DNA from: Linnemannia elongata
Lineage: Eukaryota > Mortierellomycota > Mortierellomycetes > Mortierellales > Mortierellaceae
Direction of reading: 5' to 3'
Length of the DNA: 64,000 nucleotides
Assembly: GCA_036320915.1 (NCBI GenBank)
Contig: JAXBDG010000011.1
Coordinates: 1,758,501 to 1,822,500, forward strand
The notes below the pieces were generated by a model that was not told the origin of the DNA, ran no database searches, and was given only the letters and a program-made list of their open reading frames with translations. Both the position numbers and the translations under genes were made by a program. How positions within the stretch are numbered: the stretch's first letter is position 1; every line of letters starts with the position of its first letter. Of this stretch, positions 46,912 to 59,972 are shown in pieces.

Positions 46912-49900
46912 CTTGAACAACATGGGAGAAAATGGCATGGTCACCCCTTCTCCATTTTTTTTTTTTTTTATTCCTGCAAAATCGAAAACAAAGCTTGATG
47001 CAAGCTTTTGTGTGTAGTGCGAGAGCACAAATGCGAACCATGGTTCGTGGACCTTCATTGGCATAGAGCCATCATCCCATTTCTTTAATTGAATGTCCTC
47101 CTCTACTCTCCCCCCTCTCTGTAACCCCCAATGCTTCCACTGTCACTTTGTGTTCACACTTTTTTTTTTTCCTCTGTTCTCTTCTTCCTTGCCTTCTTTC
47201 GAGCATTGTGTCTCATAACTGGAAGCAGGAACGGAAAGAAGGAGGTGATATGCAATTATGACAAGATGGTGTTTGCGTCGGAGAGCCATTATTATTTTGT
47301 GACCATTGGCCAAACAACAAAAAAAACAAGCCAAATAGGTCAAAGGGCACTTGCAGGCAAGTGCAAACAAACGAGCGGGGTCAAAAAAAAAAGAAAAAGA
47401 AAGGTAATGCTTGCATTTCACACAAGCACAAACGCAATCAACAAACAAACCGTGAACACAAACAACCAAGCAAAATGCCTGAACCAAGATCCAAAAGTGC
47501 TCAATTGCAAAAGAACTTATGCAAGGTCAAGGTTCGCCCATCTATGGCGCCCAAAACCTGCAAACAAAAACAAAAACAAAAACAAGAAAGGGTCGTTTTG
47601 GAACTCAACGACTTGTAAAATTCAAAATGCCTTTGGCAAAATGATAAAGTTACAAGGTTCGCAGAGGAAAACAGGACAAACGGGTAAAGGGCAAAAAAGC
47701 AGGGCTCGATAACGCAAACGCAAAAGCAAAAAAAAAAAGGGCGAACCCTGTGCTCGTGTGGATGGAGGAAGGGACATGGCCCCTGTTCTTTGTTTATCCT
47801 CTCTGAGCAAACGCCGAGAATGAGGGTGTGAGTAAGAAGGATGGAAAACAGAAAATTAGCTTGTCTGCTCTCTTGCCGGTCGGTCAGTGGACCAGCCATT
47901 TCCATCCAAATGAATAGTCTACCATCATTGCGGTGTGGATACGGTTACGTATGTCTGAATGGCCATGGCATGCCGAGGAGTAGGATGGGGAGTAGGAGGG
48001 GGCTGTTCACAAAAATGTATTTTTGGTACAACTTCCTTTCACCTCCTCATCACGAAATGGAATGAACATCTCTTTTCCTCGCTCCCATGGCGAATGAATG
48101 AATGCCAGACACCGCCGTTCCCTTATTATTATTATTTATTGTCGATGTCCGTGTGGGAGGGAGGAAGCAAAGTGACCGATGGTTATTTTGGGTTTATTAT
48201 ATGAGAGCACAACCACAACCAACGCAAGCAAGGGAAAAAGTAAAAAAAAAAAATAAAAATTGAGCAAAGAGAGACCTTGACCTTGGAATATGAACCCAGC
48301 GGACGGCACTGTAACAGGAAGATGAGATAGAGAATGAAATGAGGGAATGCAGGGGGGGGGATGTGTGATGATTCGTAGTTTGAATCCCCGGTCGGTGGGT
48401 GGAAAAAAAAAACATACAGGCGCATCACACTCATATGCATTTAGAGGAACTGGGAAGGATTTTTTTTTTTTTAATTTCGACGCAGAGGGAGAGAGAGGAT
48501 AGATAACGTTGGTTGTTGGCATTTCTGTGCTCTGTAACAAACAAACACAAACACAAACAAATAAACAGACAAGCCCAAAACAATAAGACAAAAAAAAAAT
48601 AACGGTCGAGGGAAGAATGATGGAGAGAGGGAGGAGGGAAAAATGTGAGAAATGTGGCGATGGGGTACATGTATCCGAGTTGGACATCCCTCTCCGCCTC
48701 ATCCTTCACCGCCTCATCCCTCCCTCTCTTGCTGTTCATTTCTCTCAAGAGGGTCTATTCATAACAAAAACAGAGTGGCTGGTTGTTCTGCTCTCATTAC
48801 CCAGAGGAAAAGGCGATGATGATACCCTTGCATTAACCCTCCTCCTATCTGTTCCAGATGTATTTACGTGAGGTGATGGTACCTGAAAAACAAACAGATG
48901 ACGCCGAGTGACTGATCACTGATCAGTTGTTGTTTGTTTGACTAGTCCATGTCTGATGACTCGAGGTGGGTGGGTGGAGTGATGGTTCCTGAACGGTGAA
49001 TGGATTGATCCAACGGCTGTAGTCGCCTGCCGTCCTTTGTCGGTTTTGATGTTTATTTGCATATCATGTGCGGTGATGATTTTTTTGTTGTTTGTTTTTG
49101 TTTTGTTTTGGAGTAAAGGTACGAGAGGGATAGTTGCTGTTGTTGAGAGCACATCCTCCAGTGAAAAATAGAGAGCTTGCGACAAAGAATGCATGGGATG
49201 AATTTGAATGGATAGACAATGATGATGCCCAATGATGATGACGATGATGATGTCCACAGTGGTACTCTCTTCCAGCAACCAACGAATAAGGATGCTGCAG
49301 CAGCCTAGTGACGATGTTTGTTGGCTGGTCGTTGTTTAAGAATACTTTCTACTCGTTTCCTCTCTTACTTCCTCCTTGCCCCCGCCGCTCCCCGTCGTTC
49401 AATTGAGCTTTTTTTTTCTCCTCCAGCTCTGGGACCCAAACGAAGACAGCCAAACAGGCGAGGTTAGGTTTCATTTGCCATTCGCCCATTTGCTACTTGC
49501 TACTGTAGATAGCCACGGACAAAAAAAAGAGAGCACGCAACTCAGAAAAGAGATATTCCATAATAGGTACTTGTGCGGCATTCTTTTCTTTCTTGAAAGA
49601 CTGAGACCTTGCCAATCGCCGGTCGGCCTCCTAATGGGTTCGTTTATCTATCTCTCCCTCTTCTTACTCCACTTTTGTATGAAAATGGAGAAAGAGTAAA
49701 GGTTAAAGTAGGTAGGCCGTTACTTCAGAAGGGCTACCCAAAATGATGGGACCCCGGTACTTTCCCTCCCTGCCCCTTCCTTTGAGCACAAAAAAAAAGT
49801 AAGAGCAGAAAAACAAGCTGCTTCTCACAATGCTCCACTTTTTCTATGTCTCTCTCTCTCTCTCTCTTTTTTTCTCTCTCACTCTCACTCTCTCGTTTTC

Positions 49901-52900
49901 TGTGACCATTTCGCCTTTCGCTCTTTTTACGAATAGTTCACTACATGACTAACTCACATTATTGACACCATTGGGTACACAGCCAGTCCAGCCAGGGTTA
50001 GCCATTTTGATTTTTACACGTCTCCCGCTCTCTCACTTTCAGTGCCAACTCACGTTCTCATCTGCTCTCTATGCTCCGACGACAAAAACTCATTTCAGAG
50101 GTACCCAAAGAAGAACCCTTACCTACCTTCCTCCTCTTTCTCCTCACCCTCTTCGCTCTCTAAACTTGGCTCCTCACCCACCCCTTGTTTGATACGATAT
50201 CTGAGGAACCATTTAATACGCATCCAATGCTACCTACCCCTACCATTTCCAAAACGTCATGTATTTGCAGAATGAAAAAACGCTCAATGCAAGGGGGAGG
50301 AGAACGAAGAATGAAAATAAATAATTGAGAGCGGCCACTCTGTTTGTTGTTTGTTTGCTGTTTTGTTTGTTGGCTCCAAAACCGTTAATACCAGAACAAG
50401 CTCTCGTGGTAATTGTCTTGGGACCTTGCATGCCTCCAACATGGAGACAAAAAGGGGAAGGCGGGTGAGTGAAATGAAGGATGGAGAGAACGGAGATTAC
50501 AATTATCTATTGGTACATTGGGAACGCAAAGAAATGAGCGAGAGACACGTTCATACCGATCTGGGTCATGAAGAGTAAGAAGAATAGACAAAGGGTAAGG
50601 GTGTGCGAAGAAAAAGTTGAGAAGAGCAGAAAAATACCAGGAACAGACCTCCAAGCGCATCTCCATATTATTATTATTATTTTTTACTTTTTCTTCGTCC
50701 GACGATTCGCTGCAGCCTTTATCTCTTTAGTCAGTCAATCCGTTATTTTTTATCCTGAAGATGACAGAAGAAAGGAAGGATCGAAAGGAAGCAAGGGAAA
50801 AATGTAAAATGAGCGAGTTGGAAATGGAGAGAGGAAGAAGGATGGAAGGAAGATGGAGGGAAGGAAGACTCGGAGATTCTTCTCATGTCGCTCATCTCCT
50901 CATTCTCCCAGTCAATCCCTACCCTGTTGCTCCCTCCTCGTCTCTGTCTCTCTTTTTTACCCTCTCTTTTCTCTCTCCAGCCAGTAGCCTGAGCTTTAAA
51001 AAAAACCACCACCTTTTGTCGCCATGCCTGACTCGAAGATAGGACTGCAGCGATGGTTTTTGAGCCAACAATAAGGTAAAAAAAAGGTAGTCAGCCTTAT
51101 TCTAGCTTTCTTAGCGAATGAAACGATTAAGCGAATCTGTGTAAAAAAGAAATAAAGAAAATGTAGTCTTGATAGGGTACCAGCTGCAATCAAGAAACAA
51201 GCTGAGATAGGAGTAGTTATAACTCTTGCTTGTTTAAAATAAATGTTCTCTATTCAATCGCATCGCAATTCCAATAAAAGAAGAAACGCGCCCATCAAGG
51301 CAGAGAAGCAAGCAAGGAAGGAAGGGATTGCATTACTGTCAAGTGCGTTTGTTCTCTTCTTTGGCCCTGCAGTAACAAGGAGTTCATGTTGTGCGAGTGT
51401 AATAATAAAAATGCTCAATTGAGGGAGGGAAGGACGGAGAGGGAGGGGGAGGGGGAGAGAAGTGGGAAGAACCATGCACAATGCAAAATGTTCGTTGGCT
51501 GAACTGTTTTGTTCCGTTTTGTTCTGTAGCTCCTCGTTCATTCATACCTGCCCTTTATCCTGTGTCCTGTGCTGGTCTTATGGACTACATCAAGTAACAA
51601 AAAAAGGAGAAAAACGCGCTCAAACACACACACACATGAAAAGAAGGAAGAGCCAATGCATCTAGGGGTGAGGGGGGTGAGTATTGCTTGGATGGGAAGG
51701 AAGGGGGAAAGTTTTCAGGGATGAATGCAACGCTTGGATAGGTTGAATAATTTTTTTTTATTGCCTGCGACTCACACATATTCAAACACACATGGACGCA
51801 TAGTTGCATTCACAAAGATATGTGCATTGCTATTGCATTGTTGTTGTTTTTCTTTTAAATAAGATTGATTGCATTAATCGTTTTTTGTTCAAAGGAAGGG
51901 GTGTTTCCTTTGTGCACCCATTTGTGTTCATGCTCTGTGTAAGTTCTGTCTTTTCCTTATGTCGTTTCTGTTCTGCTCTTATTGGTTCCCCTTCTCTGCC
52001 GCCCCTTTGTGTTCAACGAAGAAAAATAAGATCAAGAAAAGTTAAAGATGGCAGATATCGGAAAGCGCAAATACCCATTACGAAAGCAAAGACGGTAACT
52101 AAGGGAAGAAAAAAACTGTAATCGCCGGTAGCAAGGGTACAAATAGTTGGCAGAAGGGAACGAGCGACAGTCGCTGAAAAAGAAAACAGGAAACAGGATA
52201 TAAAAAAGAAAGTCCAGAACCAGATATAGGAAAACAAACAAACAAGCAGCAAACATCAAAACAACAAACAACAACAACAAATGCAAAAACCAAAGGGGTT
52301 TGGGCTAGGAACGAGGAGACGGACAAGCAAAGAGAGGGAGAGGACCGAGATTCAAGTTGACGATGTTGTTGTGGTTGCCGTTGTTGTTGTTATTTTTGTT
52401 ATTGTTTTTGTTCTTGTGAACGAGGCGGAAGACAGGAAAAAAGAAGGGTGGTGGTCAATCACCACCAGAAAAAAAAAAGTTTCTGTTCGGCGTCCCCTGC
52501 CTGCTTGCCCTGGCCCATAAAAAAAAAGGGTCAAAGAGTAGGCAGAGAAAAGGCTTACCTCTTGGACGAATTGTTTGTTGCCCCTTCCCTATTCTCTCTC
52601 CCAAACTCAACTCCAGGAGAACTAGAGAGTGAAGGCAGGTGGGGTAGAGAAAGAGAGAAAAGACAGTGAAGAGACACAAGGATAACCAAAGGGCACACAT
52701 ATCCAAGTGCACGGCATGATAAAAAAAAGAGAGACCTGAATACCCATGTCAAAGGCGTAGTTAACAAGAGGACAGCAGTAACCGAAAGAAAAATAGCGTC
52801 CAGGGTTTACTTGCTTAACCCTTTCTTCCAGGGCGCTTTGTGTGAAAGACGATGAACGCCCACAAAATACAATTAAATCACACCCTCTCTCCCTTTCGTT

Positions 52901-55745
52901 CTTCTTATTCCTGAGTTGTGTCCTCACGATAACAACTTCGAAATTGCGCTCTGAATGATACCACGGATCGACATTGCTCCTCATCATCCCTCATCGACGA
53001 AATTCTCGTCCTTGAACATCCCTGCCTCTCTCTTTACTACATACGACCTTCACAGACCTTTTTCTTTCTCTCCCCTGTCTCCTTTTCGTCCTCCTTGCCT
53101 CTCTTTTCAACAAACACCATTCTTTCCCCTCACACCCCTCTTTTTTCTCAAACATGCACGCTTGCAACCAGATCGATGAGTTGACTCCTAGCTTCTTGAA
53201 TGTCTCTTTTTCTTTATTTTGTCGATCCGTAAAAGGAGGCAAGTCCCTGAATATCTTGGAGGAAGACGTAAACCGTTTTTTTTAAAAAACAAGCGACGTG
53301 TAACTTGAATCTGAACGGCGATGTTGTTCGCTGCCACTTTTCTGAAAATAAGCATAGGGACACAGGGATACAAGCCCCGTCTGGTTGGGTATGTCCGTTG
53401 TTATGTCAGGGACCAAAAAAGCCAAAATAGAGAAGTACCTCTCATGAAGCTCACCGCGACAGAAAAAAAGGGTGTAGAAAGAGATAAGAAAAGGTACATT
53501 GGGAAGGGGTTGTTATTGAAAAAGAAACGATTCAATTCAATTGAGAAAGAGGGAGGTTCGTGTGGTCGTGATAGGGATGGTGAGGAGACAGGAATGGATG
53601 AGGAAAGAGGAAGAAGAGAAGAAGGATGTAAAAGGAAGAGAATGTCCAAAAGTAGGAAGTCAACCATCGTTACGGAATAGCTGGCTACCCTCCAAGTAGC
53701 TTGTTGACTGGTTCGTTGTAGCTGATACTGATGGCTGTATATTGAATAGACGACATGGCCCACACATTGTTGGCTATGAATGGGAGAAGTGGAGGAGGGG
53801 CAAACACCCAAAAATACTAAGAGAGTATCAGAGAGTAAGAGACTCAATTGGCAATGCACTCACAAAAGAGTGAGTAAGTGAGCATTGCAGCTGCCATGTT
53901 TTTCTTTTGCTCATAGCCTGTCGGTATTCGATGTATTGTCTTGCATCCTTCATCCTCCCCTCCATTGCCCTCCCCTTGTGTGATTCCTTGCTGGCGTAGT
54001 TGAAATATACTACAATACTTAATACTGTCCGACTGAATGAATGGATCATCATCATTATGATCATTGAGAAAGAAATATCATGGTTGAGTATGACCTTCTC
54101 TCTCTATCTCTCTTGTTCAATCCAATACATCTATCCTTATTCCCCTCATTTTTTACATTGAAACAAAATAATTCACTTCACTTCCTATTTCTTCGTCTAC
54201 ATAATCGGTTTTTCTTACTCTTGCTGCCAGGGTTCTTGTCTGCTGTGGATGGGCGTGTGCAAAACAGCATCGAGTAACATAATAAACGCTTCTTTCCCCA
54301 CTTCTCCTGTTCTCCTTCTTCTTTTCCCTTCTTCAACCTTTTACTTTCTCACCCATCGAATGCCCATACCCTACTGCCATCATCATCGCCACCTTTCCTG
54401 TCCCTATTTTCATATTTTAACTCTTGCCTTTTCTCTTCTTATTTCTCTTCTCTCTTCTTCCTTTCTTCGTCCTTCTGATCCTCTCTCTCCCTCTCTTCTC
54501 TTTCGTGTCTTTATATACGCCACTCTTCATCACGCACTCCCCTGCTCCAATACCTTGTTTTACGCCATCCACTCGCGATAATACTATCCCCTCTTTCTTA
54601 ATACCTCTCCTTCTCCATTCAACCTCCTTTTTGACTCCATCCCTTCAAGACGTCTATCCGCCCTGGTCGTTTTCCCACCTTTTCCTCCTGAGCGTCCCTA
54701 TTCACCTTCAATCTCACATCACCTACTCCTTTTGAGTCTGTGTACGCTTGTGTGTGTGTGTGTGTGTCTGTGTGCGTTCACCATTCAGTTCTGTGTACTT
54801 GTACATTACAGTGCATCTCTTCTTTACTCTTTGTACGTTTGTTCACTTTCTCCTTTCTGTTTGTGTATATATAGTGGCGTGTACCTGCCTCACTTCCCCC
54901 CCTCTTTTCTCATTCTCTTTTCTTTTCTTCCTTTCTTCCTTTCTTCCCTTCTTCCCTTCTTCCCTTCTTCCCTCCCTCGTAGCTACTTCGTTGGTATTCA
55001 TTCATTTCCCAGTTTGATTCATTCGCATTTTTTTTTTTTTCATTTAAAATTTCATTCTCAAATACATTCATATCCCACTTATTCACGCCCTTCCCATTTA
55101 ATCGTCCGCCCTTTTTTTGTTTGTTCGTTCTTCTTACTCTTTTCTCTTTCCCTCTTTCTTTCCCTCTCCCTTTCTTTCTCTTTCTTCTTCCTCTTTGTAA
55201 CCACTGTTCTCTCGCAACAATCCTTCCTCCCTCTAATTCGCCATTACATGTCCATGACCATTGCTCGTCGTCTTCATTGATTCCTTCCCTTTTGCCATTC
55301 ATTCTCCTAACCGTACCTCTTCCGCACAACAAAACAGCCACCCCTTTTTCACTACATAGTTTTTTTTCTCCACCTTTTTCTTTTCAATTGAATATTGTAT
55401 TCTATTTTATTTATTATATTAGTGCCCTGAACATCTAAATAACTACCTCTTACTGAAGATCCAGGTCCTCTTTATCCTTCTGCCTCTTAGTTATTCTCCT
55501 TCCCTCTCTCATTCCCCTTCCTTCCTTCACCCAACTCTTTTTATTTTTTTTCCTTTATCCTGCCTGCCCTTCTTCACCCACATCCAATTCCCTCAAACAA
55601 GGAATAATCATACTCCTTCCATCAAACAAAGAACCACGACCAACAACTCCAAAAAAAAACTTCAATTGCCTCATTTGCCACCCATAATATCATATCTCAT
55701 CCCCATCCTCAATTCCTCCTCTCCCTCTCCTTCCCCTTCCCCTTG

Positions 55746-58700
55746 ATGACCTCAACCCTCTCAACGACTGTCCTCGCTCATCATCATCACCCTAGTAATA
55801 ATAGTAATAATACCAACCCGACAATTGCAGCCTCAAACTTTCAACAATATCACCCTCAACAACAACACCACCACAACCAACAACAACAACAGCAGCAGCA
55901 GCACCGCACAAGCATCATTATGGATCACGATCGGGATCAAGATCCCCTTTATCCCGTTAATCTTCAAGGAGGCGCAACAACAACCACAAGCAACAATGGT
56001 AGCAGCAACAGCAATGGCGGCGGGAACGGCTACAACAGCCACAATCCCGTACCTTCAGCTTCACTACTCTACCACCAGCCAACTCAGCACCACCATCACC
56101 CCCAGGAGCTGTCGCAGGGATTGCTTTCTCCAGTACAGCAACAACAACAAACGCCGCAACAACAGCAACAACACTTTAACGCTCAGCAGCATCACATCTA
56201 TTCATCGCAGCACAACAACCAGGGCGGCGACTATCATGGATACCACCCCGATCTACAAAAGCCCATCTCGCACCCGCTGGACATCTATCAAACTCCGGCG
56301 CAACCTCAAGACCAGGCACTGCTGACTCCTCTCATCAACCGCCAGTTGGGCGGCCACGCCAATAGTTTTCAGACTCCACATCACCCCCAACATCCTTACC
56401 AGCATCACCACCACTCACAGCAGCAGCAGCAGCAACAACAGTACTATCAAACATCACATTATCACTATCAGCAACAGCAGCAGCAACAGCAGCAACAGCA
56501 GCATCTGAAAGCTTACTCTGATCCTCATCCGGATCCAACAGCCCCCCCAACTCCGGCCTCAACAGCTACTTCGACAATGACAACGGGATCAAGCTCATCC
56601 ACCCCGTCATTGCCGCCATCCACTTCGGCTTTGCCCTACCAGAGCGGCGACTACCCACATCTCGGTAAGGATTATAATGGCCTGTCAGTGAAAAGTGAAT
56701 GGTTTAATTGATTTCGGAAACATGGCCATTTGCCGAGCCATTCCTCGAATGAACAGCTAACCTGACGGATGATTTCTGTTCTGATTTTTATTATGCGACA
56801 ACCGGTAATTGACGTTTAGCAGGCCTGCCGTTAACGATGCCGACCTGGACGACAGCAACAAATGGTAAGGGATCGTTTCTCCCCACATGCCACTCTTTCG
56901 ATCTGCTCACACACTTTTTCTTACTTCTTCGTCGATGTTTTCAACCTTCTCCATTCCTTTAATTTTTTTCGGTGTGTTTGTTGTTTGTTTACGTTTTTTT
57001 TTGTTTGTTGATTGCATGTGCCTCAAAGGGGAGGGCACTGACAGAACAGTCCTCTTTCCCTCCTCTGCGCACCCACCTACAGAGTTACTTTTACTCCCAA
57101 GGACATCCTCATCAGATAACATTGTCAGCACATCGACCGTCATTCTCTCCCCTCCTCATTTGCACGAACAAACTTATTCCTCCACTACCATGCCCCTGCC
57201 TCTGCACTGCAGCTTTGTCGTGTTGTCACTAGCTGTCGAAAACAATAACAACACAACAAAGGTCGTTGGAAATAGTACAATTACACGTGCCGCCTAATTT
57301 AGAGACTCACAATGACTTCACACATACCTTTCTCCTTCCCTTGCCCCTCTTTTCAACATGCCTGTCTATCTCAATAGCTTCACCAAGTGAGCAGGACATG
57401 CAGCCAAGGCAATCCCAGCCCTCGCAACAGCAACCACAACCGCAACCACCACATCCTCAGCAACAGCACCCGAACTATCCGCAGCCTGCGCGTGATCTCG
57501 CTCAATTGGGCTCGCTCAAGGCAACGGGCGATCGAGCATCCTACTATCAGTCCCCTCCACCCCCCTCGGGTCAGATTCCAACGCATCTCTACAGGTAAAC
57601 CCATCTCCTTTTGCATTGTATGGATAAGATCGGATTGGAGCACAAGAAAAAAAATAAGGAAATAACGGGCTTATTCGACCCTCTTTTTCGAAGGCGAAAG
57701 AGGAATGAGTGTGATTTTCTTCTTGTCGCTTTATTTCTGAGCCTCATTGGACGGGCAGAACCAGCTACTGCTCCTAGCTCTCTCTTCCTACTCAAAGGGC
57801 TTCGTGTGGATCGTCATGTGGAGCTCTCTTTTTTTTCTTGCTTGCTTGATTGTCTCTTCTTCAGGACACTGACTGATTCCCTTTCATTATTCAATTGTAC
57901 AATTGTCCAATTGCTCCTCCCTACGTTTTGCATGTGGTCAATACTACTACGAAAATAGTCAGCAAAGCCATGACCCACATCACCATCACCAGCAGCAACA
58001 AGCCCAGCAAGAACAGCAGCAATCGCAGCAGCCACAGCAGCAGCACAATACCCCCGCTTGGGTTGGAAACATGTCGTCTGACTCATTTCACTCGCCACCA
58101 GACTTTCTAGGTATGTTTCTCTTCAAGGTCCAAACGACAGCGCCATCTCTTCCATCTCCCATTGTTTTTTTCTTTTCAAATGAGAAAAGTGATTCTCCTT
58201 TTTTTTTGTTATCTCTTTGGTGTATGTCTGTGTTGCATGCGGTCATTGGAGCCCGGAAGTGAACAGGGGGCCTGTCTCAGTATCATAATCACATTCAAAC
58301 CCATTCCATTCCAATGTCCTCTCTTCCTTGGATGCTCTTTCATGCTTGTCTTTATTCTCGCTTCGCTCCGACATGTGTATGTTTGTGCACATACCTTGGC
58401 CTTGCCTTCGCCCTTTTTACTCACTCCTTCTAGTCCCCATCCTCTGCCTTGCTCTTTTGGCCCTCCCTCGTCCTCCTCTTCCCTTCCTCCATTGTTCATC
58501 GTTTTATGATGGGCTACGAGGACCTATCTATTCTTGGCCAAAAACTGGGTTTTTTTCTCGTTTTCTGTTTGGGTGTGTCCGTCTGTTTTCCTTCTTTGCC
58601 ATTACCTTGTTCCTCATTGCCCTTATTTTAATTACGAGTATGGTTGATTTTGGGTGGTACAGTGAACATTGTTGTGTCCAAGAACTCTGAACCTTGGGAA

Positions 58701-59093
58701 GTAGGTTGGAGGCTTAATTTGGGATGTTGTATCTCCCAAGAATTGTCCCACGGGGTGATGAGTGAGTTGGGTTCATGGATGAGGGTGTGTGTGTGTGTGT
58801 ATGTGTGTGTCTGATGTGGCGTGTGATGTGCCAAGAGCACTTTTTTGTTACCTTCGTCCCGTCCTTACACTGGCTGTTATTTTTTTGCATGAATGTGTAG
58901 AATGACTTTGTATGTCATTGCTCTCATCTTTATTTTTTGGGCAGAGAGATGGTGGTTAGTCATTTGGGTGAGTTGTCGGCTAGTCCGTTCATCCGTCCGT
59001 CTGTCCTTTTGTCGGTCGGTGCCTCGAGTCGACCGATCGGCTGTTGGAATCTCAGTACTCCCTTTTCTATTACTTCCCTCTCTCCTTCTCTCT

Positions 59094-59132
<39 letters not shown>

Positions 59133-59924
59133 TGTAATTACGATGTCACATTCTCGTGCATTCACGAAGAACAGACACGCGAAGGGCGTAAGCAATTATA
59201 TGCATAGAGCTGCTCAAATTGCAGGCACGCCCCGATCATGATGTCTCGTCCCCGCACTTTTTTTCTTTTTTTGTACTCTTGTTGTTCCTCGGTGTTGGGA
59301 AACACTGATTTGAAGTGAAGCAAGAAGAGGACGAAACGACCAACGTGCATTGTTTGCCGGGTCTCGGATAGTGTTTTGGTCTCAGGCTGGGAAAAGATGA
59401 AGGACAGCATGTCAAGGAGAGACAGCGAGACACATGGTTGCTCTTTGTTTAAGTTGAAGCAGCTTCATCGACGTCGTTAAGCCTCCTTCTTTTCTGTTTG
59501 AGTGTCGTGTGGACATTTGTCTCGTCGTTGTCAGAGGAACCTTGTTTCAGGTCAGGAGAGATCATCTATTGAGACAGGGTTCCTGAGTGTGTTGGTGATC
59601 ATACGTCATTCATCAGTTCCCAAGAACCGGAAAGAACCACGAGAAAACCTTGGCCATTCTATCCCAAACCGACACCTTCACTACCCCTCTTTTTTTGTTT
59701 CCCACAGATTGTTTTCATCTGTATCAGAAGGAGAGAAGAGGGATGTAAACAGGTATTTTGAAATGAGACATGTACCGGGTTTTGACATTCCGGACCAGTC
59801 AATTCACATTAAGCAAAGAACTGCTTCTAGGTCAAGAGCAAAAAAAGGAGAGAGTTGTCTGGATATGGTAAAGAGAAGAAGAAATGAAGTTACTCCTCGA
59901 GATGGGCGTTTCTTTTGAATGAGA

Positions 59925-59972
<48 letters not shown>

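Larger units (their letters stand above)
42100..55745. other. 13.6-kb region without a convincing large gene
   Basis: Between divergent MTR4 and the C2H2 factor gene. I read both strands for domain-like frames, tRNA, snRNA and 5S patterns and found none I trust; one small candidate at 46007-46273 is listed apart. The content is homopolymer runs, CT- and GA-rich tracts, TGTTTG-type repeats and simple dinucleotides. From about 52.9 kb the plus strand becomes strongly pyrimidine-rich up to the factor's start codon, as upstream of other genes here. The most likely content is the MTR4 promoter at the left and a long regulatory/5' UTR region, possibly with leader introns, of the factor gene at the right. 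Long noncoding transcripts are possible. Confidence 0.6.

Noticed and set aside
48370..48410. tRNA B-box-like sequence (GTTTGAATCCCCGG)
   Set aside because: No matching A box, acceptor stem or anticodon arm at the right spacing on either strand.
48136..48702. 188-codon minus-strand frame and similar ones across 43-55 kb
   Set aside because: Ser/Phe/Leu-rich translation of CT and T runs; no conserved motifs.
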